Shown here piece by piece: positions 7,255 to 7,908 of a stretch of DNA of 7,908 bases. How positions within the stretch are numbered: the first letter of the stretch is position 1; each line of letters begins with the position of its first letter. The translations under genes and the position numbers were made by a program. The stretch spans positions 2,210 to 10,117 of the forward strand of contig DAGM01000041.1 in assembly GCA_002495735.1 (NCBI GenBank). Reading direction: 5' to 3'. Below the pieces are notes generated by a model. That model searched no databases, was not told where the DNA came from, and saw nothing but the letters and a program-made list of their open reading frames with translations. The stretch comes from Euryarchaeota archaeon UBA54 (GTDB lineage Archaea; Thermoplasmatota; Poseidoniia; Poseidoniales; Thalassarchaeaceae).

Positions 7255-7908
7255 CTACAGTAGATCCGCCAATTCGTCCTGAATAAACTGGACCGCCTCA
7301 AGAATCTCGGCCTTGGCGCGAGCGCCAGTAATCACCATCTTGCCACTGCCGAAGATCAGACAGACGACCTTGGGATAGTCGAGCCTGTAGATTAGTCCTG
7401 GGAACTGTTCGGGCTCGTACTCGACCTTGTCGAACGGCAGGTGAAAGGTCAGGTTGTTCAGGTTCAACTTGCGTGGAAGCGCAGCCAAAGGCTCACCTTC
7501 GCGGATACCGCGGATGCGAGGATCCTCGTCGTCGCTACCCATGGCCTTTACTTCCGCGTCGGTGGCTGCGCGAATTCCTCCGTCGGAAGTGTCGATAACG
7601 CGGGTGTTGTTGTCGTCCATCCGAGCCAAGCCGCTGTAATCCTCGGGGTAGAACAGAGAGTAGGTGGCGACCATGTTCTGGACCTCGATTTCGACATCCT
7701 TGAGGTCCCATGTTTCTATCCCTGCATCACGCAGGTCATTCGTCATCATCTCGATTCCGACCTCGATGTTGTTCTGGTTCTTGCCGCCGGTGCAAACCGC
7801 GCGTCCGGACCGGAACATTAGGATGGCGAGTTTGGGGTCCTTGACCCTGTAGACGACGCCCGGGAATTGCTCGGGCTCGTACTCGCAGTTCAGTTGGATG
7901 GCTATGTC
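7255..7908 (-). CDS. tbp: TATA-box binding protein with an insertion in the second repeat, 5' end off the window
   Basis: General transcription factor that binds and bends the TATA box and recruits TFB and RNA polymerase. The frame stays open to the window edge: the codons before the ATG at 7818 encode LNCEYEPEQFPGVVYR, a core TBP motif, so that ATG is internal. Counting the first visible codon as residue 1, repeat one shows EYEPEQFPGVVYR, then ILMFRSGRAVCTGGKN. Repeat two shows EVQNMVATYSL, LNLNNLTFHL, EYEPEQFPGLIYRLDYPKVV, then CLIFGSGKMVITGAR. The stirrup motifs are intact in both. Between the first strand of repeat two (ending near residue 85) and its helix (near 148) lies an acidic insertion of about 60 residues where ordinary archaeal TBPs have only a few. 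The C-terminus (IQDELADLL) is normal. The insertion aside, the identification is secure. Confidence 0.96.
   Translation of the reverse strand, partial: DIAIQLNCEYEPEQFPGVVYRVKDPKLAILMFRSGRAVCTGGKNQNNIEVGIEMMTNDLRDAGIETWDLKDVEIEVQNMVATYSLFYPEDYSGLARMDDNNTRVIDTSDGGIRAATDAEVKAMGSDDEDPRIRGIREGEPLAALPRKLNLNNLTFHLPFDKVEYEPEQFPGLIYRLDYPKVVCLIFGSGKMVITGARAKAEILEAVQFIQDELADLL

Noticed and set aside
7816..7818. ATG at 7818 as the start of TBP
   Set aside because: The frame continues to the window edge and encodes the conserved first-repeat EYEPEQFPG motif, so the start is outside.
7409..7885. 15-base direct repeat (7409-7423 and 7871-7885)
   Set aside because: It encodes the EYEPEQ motif present in both halves of TBP, so it reflects the protein's internal duplication rather than a mobile or regulatory element.

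Overview
The window looks like a piece of an archaeal genome. Its right end carries a TATA-box binding protein (TBP) gene, and next to it are a SepF-like cell-division protein and a very large secreted, membrane-anchored protein with PKD/CARDB-like domains. One start codon has a good archaeal Shine-Dalgarno match (GGGGTGAT). Bacterial-style PolX-PHP, Nth and PrxQ genes in the same place, together with the giant PKD protein, suggest a planktonic euryarchaeon of the Marine Group II/III (Poseidoniia) type. That lineage call is inference from gene content, not from a search.

The left part (1-3135) reads rightwards: the 3' portion of a family X DNA polymerase with a PHP nuclease domain (its start lies off the window); a 67-residue two-helix membrane protein; endonuclease III starting one base after that stop; a PrxQ/BCP peroxiredoxin; and a 75-residue acidic protein whose ATG overlaps the peroxiredoxin stop. 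Gaps are 41 bases or less, so this is probably one operon. PolX and Nth are base-excision repair enzymes and PrxQ removes peroxides, so oxidative-damage defence is a reasonable common theme.

The right part (3111-7908) reads leftwards: TBP (5' end off the window), then after 26 bases the 1174-residue secreted PKD/CARDB protein, then a 33-codon open stretch in the same frame beyond its amber stop, then the SepF-like gene. The two operons converge and their last genes overlap by 25 bases (3111-3135).

Points that deserve a second look: the in-frame amber codon followed by a protein-like 33-codon tail at the end of the PKD gene; an insertion of roughly 60 residues in the second TBP repeat; loss of the fourth iron-sulphur cysteine in Nth; and the cysteine-bracketed acidic loops of the secreted protein. 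I see no tRNA, rRNA, CRISPR array, insertion sequence or origin, and no gene-free stretch longer than about 120 bases.
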